From an uncultured Gemmatimonadota bacterium (lineage in GTDB: Bacteria; Gemmatimonadota; Gemmatimonadetes; Gemmatimonadales; Gemmatimonadaceae), in NCBI GenBank assembly GCA_903900795.1, contig CAIUOO010000117.1, positions 1 through 34,649 on the forward strand: a stretch of 34,649 nt of DNA. Reading direction: 5' to 3'. Positions 8,030 through 15,059 of this stretch are shown here, piece after piece (position 1 is the first letter of the stretch; each line of letters begins with the position of its first letter). The notes below the pieces were generated by a model. The model worked only from the letters and a program-made list of their open reading frames with translations, ran no database searches and was not told the origin of the DNA. A program made the position numbers and the translations under genes.

Positions 8030-8259
8030 CTCCCCAATCATCCACATCGCCGCGCATCTTTCCCCCCATCCGCGGGTCCCGATGTGCAGCAATGCGGAGA
8101 AAAAGCACGACTCGACATGGAATGCACATGATACGGCATGGCGGAAGTGCTTTGACAGATGTAGCTTGCGGCGTTTGTAGACAAGCCCACACACCCTGCT
8201 GCTACTACCAGTTTTTTCTCTACGACCTCTTTTAACAGCAGTCCTTCCACACAACGGGC
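8030..8259 (+). other. dnaA-dnaN intergenic region, possible part of the replication origin
   Basis: This 230-base gap is less G+C-rich than its surroundings near the dnaN end. It holds a near-consensus DnaA box (TCATCCACA, 8038-8046). Further on comes CCACACACC, then CTGCTGCTACTACC (8196-8209) and an AT-rich tract GTTTTTTCTCTACG (8211-8224). That order (box-like, GC-rich, trinucleotide run, AT-rich) recalls the basal unwinding elements described for dnaA-dnaN origins. The DnaA boxes are few and weak, so the origin assignment rests mainly on gene context. Confidence 0.35.
8152..8181 (+). promoter_or_regulatory. possible dnaN promoter
   Basis: A perfect -35 TTGACA (8152-8157) is followed 17-18 bases later by a weak -10 (TTGTAG or TGTAGA, 8175-8181), about 75 bases before the dnaN ATG. 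The excellent -35 and poor -10 make this a moderate call. Confidence 0.4.
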
Positions 8260-9372
8260 ATGCGCTTCACGATCTCGCGCGAGAAACTCCAAGAAGGACT
8301 CGCGGCGGTAACCGCCGCTGTACCGGCCAAGACCACCTTGCCGGTCCTGTCAAACCTGCTCGTCGAAACTACCGAGCGCGGAATTCGTTTCTCCGCGACC
8401 GACCTCGACATCGCCGTCAGCACGGAAGTCAGTGCCGACGTCCAAACGCCAGGGGCGATCACGATTCCCGCCAAGAAATTGAGCGAGATTGCGCGCGAGC
8501 TGCCGCCATCACCCGTCAAGATTTCGGCCAGCGGCGAACAGCGTGTCACCATCGAATGCGGACGATCCAAGTTCAAGCTGCTTGGATTGCCGCGCGATGA
8601 ATTTCCGACGTTCCCCACCGTGCGCTTCAATGATTCGTGGCGCGTGAAATCGGGCGAACTTCAGAAGCTCATTTCGCATGTGGCGTTCGCGGTGAGCACC
8701 GAAGAGTCGCGACCCATTCTCAATGGTGTACTCTGGGAGCTGCGCGAAGATCGCATGCGCATGGTAGCCACCAATGGGCACCGTCTATCAAAGATGGAAT
8801 TACCGGTCGAAGCGAGCAGCGCGCCCCCGGGTGACTTGATCGTGCCACCCAAGGCGCTCGAGCAGATCAAGCGACTGTTCCCCGCCGAGGAAGAACTCGA
8901 AATCGCGCGCGGTGAAAATCATCTCGGTTTCCGTTCGCCGTTCACGTCGGTATTTACGCGCCTGGTCGAAGGCCCGTATCCGAATTACGAACAGGTCATT
9001 CCGAAGGACAACGATCGCTTCTGTCTCTGCGACAAGGCAGCGCTCACGAGTGCGCTCAAACGCATGAGCGTGATTGCGTCCGATCAGACGCATCGGATCA
9101 AAATGTCGTTCAATACCGGTATGCTGAAGTTCAGTGTGACCACGCCCGACCTGGGCGAAGCCTCCGATGAACTGCCGGTGAATTACAATGGTGATCAGCT
9201 CGATATTGGTTTCAACGCCACATATCTGCTCGAGATCCTCCGCTATATGCCCACTGAGCAGGTGCGCCTGACGTTCAAGGCACCGGAACGCGCGGCCACG
9301 ATCGAGCCCGAAGGGTGGGATGATCCGGCCAAGTACCTCTGTCTGGTCATGCCGCTGCGCTTGATGGATTGA
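8260..9372 (+). CDS. dnaN: DNA polymerase III beta subunit (sliding clamp)
   Basis: The beta clamp is a ring-shaped dimer that tethers polymerases to DNA. The 370-residue product has the expected length and three-domain layout: MRFTISREKLQEGLAAVTAA at the start, LVETTERGIRFSATDLDIAV in domain I, RPILNGVLWE in domain II and the C-terminal YLCLVMPLRLMD. This last segment fits the MPLR-type end that closes the clamp and lines the partner-binding pocket. The ATG is well placed and no earlier start is plausible. It follows dnaA on the same strand but probably has its own promoter. It ends convergently with the next gene across hairpin-forming sequence. Confidence 0.98.
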   Translation: MRFTISREKLQEGLAAVTAAVPAKTTLPVLSNLLVETTERGIRFSATDLDIAVSTEVSADVQTPGAITIPAKKLSEIARELPPSPVKISASGEQRVTIECGRSKFKLLGLPRDEFPTFPTVRFNDSWRVKSGELQKLISHVAFAVSTEESRPILNGVLWELREDRMRMVATNGHRLSKMELPVEASSAPPGDLIVPPKALEQIKRLFPAEEELEIARGENHLGFRSPFTSVFTRLVEGPYPNYEQVIPKDNDRFCLCDKAALTSALKRMSVIASDQTHRIKMSFNTGMLKFSVTTPDLGEASDELPVNYNGDQLDIGFNATYLLEILRYMPTEQVRLTFKAPERAATIEPEGWDDPAKYLCLVMPLRLMD

Positions 9373-9464
9373 GCGGAACGCCGTAACTGCCGCTCAGCGT
9401 CTACGTTCCGCCCGGATCTCTACTTGTTGCAGCACCTGCTGCGAACGCGGAGATCCGGGCGGAA
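9370..9464. terminator. nested inverted repeats at the convergent dnaN / lipoprotein junction
   Basis: Three inverted repeats overlap here. TGAGCGG (9370-9376, including the dnaN stop) pairs with CCGCTCA (9390-9396). GCGGAACG (9373-9380) pairs with CGTTCCGC (9404-9411). A perfect 15-bp arm TTCCGCCCGGATCTC (9406-9420) pairs with 9450-9464, enclosing a smaller GCAGCA/TGCTGC stem. The last structure lies inside the 3' end of the lipoprotein coding sequence. There is no run of T, so this is not a textbook intrinsic terminator; a two-way terminator or mRNA 3'-end stabiliser is inferred. Confidence 0.5.
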
Positions 9465-10317
9465 TGCGTTCCACGACTTGCAAGGCCAGTGTACTTGTAC
9501 CGCTCAGCTTCTCCAGAATACCCGTGAGCGCGGCGATCTCCAGGCGTTGCGACCCTGACCCTGTGCCGGCAACTTCGAAGGCGCGAAACGCGGCGCCGCC
9601 TTTCCCTTCAAGTGCAGTACGGAGCTCGCGAGTCACGATCAACGTTTCACGCGACATCGTGGTCAACGTGGAGCGCGTCGTCGTATACACGGTGAGGGGC
9701 ACGCCGTTGCGACAGACCAATGTGACAGTACTATCGCGCCACTGACTTCCCTCCACCACACCATCGGGAATACGCACCATCAGCTCACGTGCCAGCTGCA
9801 TGGCGCTCACTTCAGGTCGGTCGCACTCGTTTGCCAATGGCGGACGGCTGACGACACGCAGAATGGTGCTGTCACTCAGCGCATCGATTAACAAAGATGA
9901 TGACGGTCTGATCGAGGTCGCGGCTGTCACGGAACGTGGTGCTGAGCTCTCCGCGATACTGCTGCGTATGGTGAACGAATCCACCTGTCCCGATCCACGC
10001 AGGGCGCCACTAATCATTCGATCAAACGACATCGAGACCAACGCTCGCGTGTCAATGCGTTGTTCATCAGAAATACCTTTCGGCAACGCGCTGCCGCTGA
10101 CGGTAAGGCGCGTGATGGCCGAGATGGTCCAAGCGGTACGTCGCTGAGTTCGCGGCAGCATCACGCGATTGCTCAGCACCGGCGCAGCTGTGGACACCAC
10201 TGACAAAGGTGTAGGCGCCGCTGCCGGCGCCACGGGTGGCGGTGCCGCTGGTGCGCAGGCCAGGATCAGTATGGAGCCAGCCACGCACCATACAGCCGAA
10301 TGGACACGGCATTTCAT
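9394..10317 (-). CDS. putative lipoprotein, unknown function
   Basis: The 307-residue product begins MKCRVHSAVWCVAGSILILA followed by C21, a lipoprotein signal peptide with lipobox ILAC, then a Pro/Ala-rich linker (APAAPPPVAPAAAP). The mature part is rich in Ser, Thr and Arg and predicted mostly beta, consistent with an outer-membrane- or periplasm-facing protein. I recognise no family. The frame is open upstream into rnpB, but the ATG at 10315-10317 is the one that gives a signal peptide. It lies about 50 bases downstream of the rnpB 3' end on the same strand and may be read from the same promoter. Its 3' end carries a 15-bp inverted repeat. Confidence 0.75.
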   Translation of the reverse strand: MKCRVHSAVWCVAGSILILACAPAAPPPVAPAAAPTPLSVVSTAAPVLSNRVMLPRTQRRTAWTISAITRLTVSGSALPKGISDEQRIDTRALVSMSFDRMISGALRGSGQVDSFTIRSSIAESSAPRSVTAATSIRPSSSLLIDALSDSTILRVVSRPPLANECDRPEVSAMQLARELMVRIPDGVVEGSQWRDSTVTLVCRNGVPLTVYTTTRSTLTTMSRETLIVTRELRTALEGKGGAAFRAFEVAGTGSGSQRLEIAALTGILEKLSGTSTLALQVVERIPPGSPRSQQVLQQVEIRAERRR

Positions 10318-10367
10318 CGGTTCGTTTCCACGTGCCACTCCACTGGGATCCCGAGATCTCATGGAAA

Positions 10368-10790
10368 GTCGCCGGCCTATAAGCCGGGTTCTGTCAGTGC
10401 TGACATACGCAAGCGCACACCAACACCGGACGGTCATTCCTCTCGGCGTGCAGTCACCCACACGCTCCAGCAGCCTACCCGCGGCTCGACGTCTTGCGAC
10501 GTCCTTGCGAGACGGATCATCTCTCGCCGCTTATTTGGCCTTGCTCCGACTGGGGTTTACCGAGCCACCTTCGTTACCGAAGGCGCGGTGGGCTCTTACC
10601 CCACCCTTTCACCCTTACCGCAACATCGGTTGCCCGATGAGACGGCGGTTTGCTTTCTGTTGCACTGTCCGTCGCACGAAGCTCACGCCGCATGCGCCCA
10701 GGCGTTACCTGGCAGTCTACCCTGTGGAGCCCGGACTTTCCTCGGTGCCTGAACTTCCGTCCAGACATCGCGACCATCCGGCCGGCGACC
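10368..10790 (-). ncRNA. rnpB: RNase P RNA, bacterial type A
   Basis: The catalytic RNA of RNase P is encoded on the minus strand (about 423 bases). It shows the conserved 5' block GAGGAAAGTCCGGGCTCC (10726-10743), followed by CAGGGTAGACTGCCAGGTAA and CGCCTGGGCGCATGCGG. The central AAGGGTGAAAGGGTGGGGTA with AAGAGCCCACCG comes next, and the 3' block ACAGAACCCGGCTTATAG closes it. The 5' end GTCGCCGG and the 3' end CCGGCGAC pair to form helix P1, which sets the boundaries to within a few bases. With rnpA at 5.8-6.1 kb, both RNase P subunits lie close together. Any long protein frames read through this stretch should be ignored. Confidence 0.96.
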
Positions 10791-10807
10791 GATCCATGAG
10801 TAGCCGG

Positions 10808-10813
10808 AATATA
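10808..10813 (-). promoter_or_regulatory. possible -10 element of rnpB
   Basis: On the minus strand TATATT lies 18 bases before the P1 helix of rnpB, a sensible distance for a stable RNA with a short leader. No good -35 is visible. The rest of the gap to the AraC-type gene holds nothing else I can identify except that gene's GAGG ribosome-binding site (10978-10981). Confidence 0.35.
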
Positions 10814-10986
10814 ACCGGCCCGCGCTCCTGCTTGTATGGTGATGCGGTTGTATCGCCGCCGACTACATCCTATCGCCACACAGTGACGGCATGATGACGA
10901 CACCGCGGTAGCCTGTCGTCGTGATTGGCCCGCTGCGCTCGCAGTGTCGGTCCGGGGAATGAACACGCTTCACGAGTGAGGCACGT

Positions 10987-11994
10987 ATGACAGCTCCGTC
11001 AAGATCGTCGTCGGCATTGCAGGCTCGTACCACAGTCTATCCGATCACGTCCGGACAGTCGGCCCCGGTGCCAACCAACGGCGACGCGCGCTCGCAGTCG
11101 ATCGTGACGTTTCTCACGCCAGCGGAGCGGCAACGGGTGGACGCACTGGGGCAGGGGAGCTACACGACCGTACACCGCGAAAGTCTTGACGATATGCTGC
11201 GTGATCTTCGTACGCAGCCAGTGTCTGCCATCCTCGTGTCGGTGTCGCGCTATCAGCAGCATCACGCCACCCAGGTGGCGCGGATGGTGCGCGAGTTTCC
11301 GCGCGTGCCAGCGGTGGCGCTGCTTACCGGCAACGAAGCGCGCACCACGCAATCGTTACTCGCGTTGGGGCAGCAAGGAGTGCAGACGCTGGTGGACGCG
11401 CGCGACCCGGCCGGATGGCGTGACCTTCGACAGTTCGTACATCGGGAAGTGACGACCACGATTGAGGCGGTGGCCATTCGCCGTATTCGCGCTGATCTGC
11501 TTGGCGCCAACGACGATTGCCTGCGCTTTTTCGACGAATTGTTCCTCGCGCCGCGGGCGCTTACGACAGTCCGCCAGCTGGCACGGCGGTTGGGGGTGGT
11601 ACCCACCACCTTTATGAGTCGATTCTTTCGGGCCGGTATTCCCGCACCCAAGAAGTATCTTGCGACCGCGCGGTTGGTGCGTGCGGCGCGACTGCTCGAG
11701 AACCCTGGCTACAGTCTTACCCAGGTCGCGTTTCTGCTCGAGTACTCGTCACCGCAAAGTTTCTCGCGGCATGTGATGCACTCACTCCAATGTGGTGCCG
11801 CCAAGTTCCGCACGACCTACAGCGGCGAGGCTATGCTCGACCACATGCGGCAGCGACTTATTTTACCATATCAGCAACAACTCATCGCGTTCGTGCCCGT
11901 AGAGGTCACACCGCAGTGGATGTCCCGGCCGGTGTTGGTGGCAACCCCTGGGTCTGAGCTGGCGGGATCAGCGGTAGCAGATCGGTCGCGGTGA
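10987..11994 (+). CDS. AraC-type transcriptional regulator with receiver-like N-terminal domain
   Basis: The 335-residue product has two parts. Residues about 52-150 read like an alpha/beta receiver fold without phosphorylation residues (VSAILVSVSRY, VPAVALLTGNE, GVQTLVDARDPAGW). Residues 190-285 form an AraC-type DNA-binding domain with two helix-turn-helices: LTTVRQLARRLGVVPTTFMS (192-211), and YSLTQVAFLLEYSSPQSFSR (242-261) as the second, more conserved one. About 50 residues follow that the family does not need. GAGG five bases before the ATG supports the start. The last 89 bases lie antisense to the 3' end of pyrE, and the final codons enter the conserved part of pyrE. Target and signal are unknown. 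Confidence 0.75.
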   Translation: MTAPSRSSSALQARTTVYPITSGQSAPVPTNGDARSQSIVTFLTPAERQRVDALGQGSYTTVHRESLDDMLRDLRTQPVSAILVSVSRYQQHHATQVARMVREFPRVPAVALLTGNEARTTQSLLALGQQGVQTLVDARDPAGWRDLRQFVHREVTTTIEAVAIRRIRADLLGANDDCLRFFDELFLAPRALTTVRQLARRLGVVPTTFMSRFFRAGIPAPKKYLATARLVRAARLLENPGYSLTQVAFLLEYSSPQSFSRHVMHSLQCGAAKFRTTYSGEAMLDHMRQRLILPYQQQLIAFVPVEVTPQWMSRPVLVATPGSELAGSAVADRSR

Positions 11995-12523
11995 CCAGGC
12001 TGATCACCTTGAGCCCGGCGGCTTCGAGGGCGTCGCGGCCCCCTTCCTGACGATCAACCAAAGCCAACACGCCCACGATGTCACCGCCGGCGGCTCGAAT
12101 GGCCTCGACCGCCTTGAGGGCCGAGCCGCCCGTGGTGATCACGTCTTCCACGACCACGACCTTGTCGCCGGCTTGGAACGGGCCTTCGATCAACTTACCG
12201 GTGCCGTGCTGTTTCGCTTCTTTGCGGACAGTAAAGGACCGAACCATTCCCCCCGTGCCGGCTTCCGCTTCGAGGGCGGAGGCGTGGGCGATGGCGTAGG
12301 ATATGGGATCGGCACCCAAGGTCAGCCCTCCAACCGAGTCCACCGGCCAGCCGCTGTGGCGGAGGGCGGCGAGGGCCTCACGCCCGATGAGCATTTGCCC
12401 TTCAGGGCTCATCGTGGTGAGGCGGCAGTCAACGTAGAGCGTTGAACGGCGGCCTGAGGCCAGCACAAAGTCGCCCCGCTTGGCCGATCGCTCGGCGAGC
12501 AGGGCGGTTAGTTGCGTCGAAAT
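11906..12523 (-). CDS. pyrE: orotate phosphoribosyltransferase, unusual start codon
   Basis: PyrE makes orotidine monophosphate from orotate and PRPP (de novo pyrimidine synthesis). The catalytic loop RKEAKQHGTG (residues 100-109) and PRPP motif VVVVEDVITTGGS (122-134) are intact. The first ATG/GTG/TTG in frame, GTG 12466, would begin at VLASGRRS and remove the first helix. Upstream codons read STQLTALLAERSAKRGDF, the normal N-terminus, with no ATG, GTG or TTG. I chose ATT (12521-12523), preceded by an AAGGG that sits close to it, giving 205 residues; an in-frame CTG a few codons later is possible. This start overlaps the end of the kinase gene by 16 bases. The last 18 or so residues (PAQTQGLPPTPAGTS) exceed the family core and are antisense to the AraC-type gene. 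Confidence 0.9.
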   Translation of the reverse strand: MSTQLTALLAERSAKRGDFVLASGRRSTLYVDCRLTTMSPEGQMLIGREALAALRHSGWPVDSVGGLTLGADPISYAIAHASALEAEAGTGGMVRSFTVRKEAKQHGTGKLIEGPFQAGDKVVVVEDVITTGGSALKAVEAIRAAGGDIVGVLALVDRQEGGRDALEAAGLKVISLVTATDLLPLIPPAQTQGLPPTPAGTSTAV

Positions 12524-13464
12524 AAGCCCTTCATTTTGCCGAAGAGTCCGCTCTTGTCCTCGCCGTCCGACACGGAGCCAGCGGTATCGCTGGTCGGGCT
12601 ACCTCCGCTGGACAGCGTCGTCTGCGCGGCCTCCGTGAAGGCGTCCGAAAAATCTTTGACCGACGGGTACCGATCACCGGGCTGCTTGGAGAGCGCCTTC
12701 ATGACGACGTTCTCGACGGCAACCGGGAAGGCCAGATTGGGCTTGGCCTTGTTGAGCGACACCGGGGACTGCGTGAGGAGCTGGGAAAACAGTTCGCGAG
12801 GCGACTTGCCGGTGAACGGCAGCGTTCCGGTGAGCAGGAAGTACGCGATGGTGGCCAGTGAGTACTGATCGGCCGCAGGACCGACGAGCTCGCCTGACAA
12901 CGCTTCCGGGGCCACATACATAAGCGTGCCGACGAAGAAGCCGGCGCGCGTGAGGCGCTGATCGGGGGTGGCGTCGGTATCGGCCGCGATGCCGAAGTCC
13001 AGCACTTTCACATGATGGGTCGCCGGATCGTATACCAGGTTTTCCGGCTTCAGGTCGCGGTGCACGATGCCAACATCATGCGCGGCCTGCACGGCGCCAC
13101 AGATCTGCGACATGATGTCGCCCACTTCCTTCGAGGGGAGCGGTCCGGACTTTTCCGCGTACTTATCGAGGATGTCTCCCGAGGCCCATTCGATGGCGAG
13201 GTAGTAGCGATCGTTCTCGGACTGCCCGTAGTCTAGGGTGCGGACGATGTTCGGGTGTTCTATTCGTGCGCCGTACTGCGCTTCGCGGAGAAATCGCGCG
13301 ACAGCAGTGGCGTCCTGCTGCAACTTTTCGCGCAGCACCTTCAGGGCAACGGTACCGTGCTGGGCATGATCGGCGCGAAACACGGTGGCGGTACCACCTT
13401 CGCCGATCTTGGCCTGCAGCGTGTAGCCTGCCAGCGTTGTTCCAACTAGCGTGTCTATGGTCAC
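12508..13464 (-). CDS. serine/threonine protein kinase (Hanks type)
   Basis: The 318-residue product is a bacterial eukaryotic-like kinase. It has the glycine loop GEGGTATVF (21-29), catalytic lysine K42 in VALKVL, HRDLKPEN at 135-142, DFG at 156-158 and APE at 185-187, so it should be active. No membrane span or sensor domain follows. Instead there is a Ser/Gly/Asp-rich linker and a basic, amphipathic tail GLFGKMKGLFRRN that could bind membranes. I chose GTG 13462-13464; an in-frame ATG at 13504-13506 adds 14 residues of no clear value, and the frame stays open further upstream. Its last 16 bases overlap pyrE, suggesting coupled translation. It is divergent from the GWxTD gene. Confidence 0.92.
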   Translation of the reverse strand: MTIDTLVGTTLAGYTLQAKIGEGGTATVFRADHAQHGTVALKVLREKLQQDATAVARFLREAQYGARIEHPNIVRTLDYGQSENDRYYLAIEWASGDILDKYAEKSGPLPSKEVGDIMSQICGAVQAAHDVGIVHRDLKPENLVYDPATHHVKVLDFGIAADTDATPDQRLTRAGFFVGTLMYVAPEALSGELVGPAADQYSLATIAYFLLTGTLPFTGKSPRELFSQLLTQSPVSLNKAKPNLAFPVAVENVVMKALSKQPGDRYPSVKDFSDAFTEAAQTTLSSGGSPTSDTAGSVSDGEDKSGLFGKMKGLFRRN

Positions 13465-13607
13465 GGGGCGAACGTAACGTGGTCGTGCGGTACCAGCAAG
13501 ACGCATCCGCTCATAATGTGTTATCCGTGACGCATTCGTCAGATCGACACGGCTTCGCAGGTGATCAGCAACCACGGCGGACACGCGGTGTCTGCACGGA
13601 CGGTAAA

Positions 13608-15059
13608 ATGCATTTCGTGAACTCACGCGCCCTGCTTGTTCGAATTCGCGCCATGGCGACGGCCACGCTGGCGACGGCCACGCTGGCGACGGCCATAATG
13701 TCTGCCTGTTCCGGGAAGCGACCGGCAGTCGGACCGGGCTCAGCTATTCCAACCCCCAGACCCGGCGGTGGAGCAGGTGCCGCTGGTGGTGCGGTGGTGC
13801 CCGGCTCTCCCGCCGACATGCAGCGCTTGTACCGCAGTATGGGCCTGGTCGCTGGCACTGGGGCGATCCCATTCGTGTCGTCCGTGTCATTCCTGCGGTC
13901 TCCCACCCCCGACAGCACGCTCACCCTGGTCGCCCTCAGCCTGCCATCGCGCGTGCTGGGCTTTACGCGCCAAGGCGAGCGATACGCCGCGAGCTACCTG
14001 GCGCGTCTCGAAGTGCGACAGGGCTCCACGGTGGTGAAGCTCATTGAAGCCACCGAAAAAGTCTTGGTCCCCACGTTCCGCGAAACGTCGCGGACCGACG
14101 AGAGCATCATCTGGCAACAGTTCCTCAAGCTGGCCCCCGGTCGCTACAGCGTCGCGCTCAGCATCAAGGATGAGTCGAGTATCCGCATCGCGTCCGAAGA
14201 GGTGCAACTCGAGGTGCCGCGCCTTTCGCCCGACATGTTCGGGTCGCCACTGCCGGTGTACGAAGCCATTCCACGAAGCACGGCGGACTCGCTTCCGCGC
14301 CTGCTCGCTCGTCCTCGCGCCACGGTGGTGTTCGGACAGGACTCTGTGCTTCCGCTGTATCTCGATGCGGTCGGTGCCTCGGCGCCGACCCGTGCCCATG
14401 TACGTATTTTGGGCGATGGCGACACACGATTATTCGATGCCGATATCGAATTGCCGGCGCGTGGTGACGGACATAGCACCACGTACGGTGTGCCCGTCGC
14501 CAAAATGGGCATTGGTATCAACACCGTGCTGGTGAGTGTGCCGGGACGCGCCGACACGGCGCGGGCCCGGGTGCTCGTGAGCCTTGGCGATGATCTGCCG
14601 ATCGCCTCGTTCGACGAGATGTTCGCGTACCTGCGCTACTTCACCACGGCCGACCGACTGAAGACGTTGCGCGACGCGACGCCGGCCTTTCGCCCCGAGG
14701 CGTGGGCCTCGTTTCTCAAGGCCACCGATCCGATTCCGGGCACGCCAGAGAACGAAGGACTGCGCGATTATTTCGCGCGCATTCGTGTGGCCAACATTCG
14801 CTTCCGCGACGACGGCCCGGTGGGCTGGCAGAGCGATCGCGGCACGGCCTTCGTGGCCGTTGGCGATCCCGATAACATCGTCGATACCGGCATGACTAAT
14901 CCGAATGCGCGTGTGCGTCAGCAGATCTGGGAGTACCGCGAACTGCGCGTGCAGATCGTGTTCGTGGATCAGTCCGGCTTTGGCCGCTGGCGTCTGTCCA
15001 CGCAGGGACGTGTGGAACTCGATAACGCGATTCGTCGTCGCATGGCGTTGCGGCAGTGA
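13608..15059 (+). CDS. GWxTD domain-containing lipoprotein
   Basis: The 483-residue product begins with a lipoprotein signal; the lipobox MSAC places the lipidated cysteine at C34. The signal contains a 15-base tandem repeat encoding MATAT-LATAT-LATAI. The mature protein is mostly beta. It ends in a GWxTD domain: WASFLKATDPIPGTPENE, then YFARIRVANIRF and GWQSDRG at 406-412, followed by FVAVGDPDNI. This domain is known from Gemmatimonadota, Acidobacteriota, Bacteroidota and relatives; its function is not established. ATG 13608 was chosen because it precedes the signal; ATG 13653 is an alternative. The stop overlaps the polA start by four bases (GTGA). Confidence 0.88.
   Translation: MHFVNSRALLVRIRAMATATLATATLATAIMSACSGKRPAVGPGSAIPTPRPGGGAGAAGGAVVPGSPADMQRLYRSMGLVAGTGAIPFVSSVSFLRSPTPDSTLTLVALSLPSRVLGFTRQGERYAASYLARLEVRQGSTVVKLIEATEKVLVPTFRETSRTDESIIWQQFLKLAPGRYSVALSIKDESSIRIASEEVQLEVPRLSPDMFGSPLPVYEAIPRSTADSLPRLLARPRATVVFGQDSVLPLYLDAVGASAPTRAHVRILGDGDTRLFDADIELPARGDGHSTTYGVPVAKMGIGINTVLVSVPGRADTARARVLVSLGDDLPIASFDEMFAYLRYFTTADRLKTLRDATPAFRPEAWASFLKATDPIPGTPENEGLRDYFARIRVANIRFRDDGPVGWQSDRGTAFVAVGDPDNIVDTGMTNPNARVRQQIWEYRELRVQIVFVDQSGFGRWRLSTQGRVELDNAIRRRMALRQ
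13653..13697 (+). repeat. three tandem 15-base units inside the signal-peptide code
   Basis: The unit (A/C)TGGCGACGGCCACG occurs three times in a row in frame, with the last unit ending ATA. It encodes the hydrophobic core of the lipoprotein signal. Copy number could slip and change signal length by five residues. Confidence 0.85.

Noticed and set aside
6950-8254. 434-codon minus-strand frame opposite dnaA
   Set aside because: It is antisense to conserved dnaA codons; the long frame reflects codon bias.
6260-8259. Classical oriC with many DnaA boxes
   Set aside because: Only one perfect and one near-perfect box were found; the origin is inferred from gene order, not box density.
9394-9440. 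Intrinsic terminator with U-tract after dnaN
   Set aside because: Strong hairpins exist but no T run follows any of them.
10169-10894. Protein frames across 10.2-10.9 kb
   Set aside because: They cross the RNase P RNA gene, whose conserved blocks explain the sequence.
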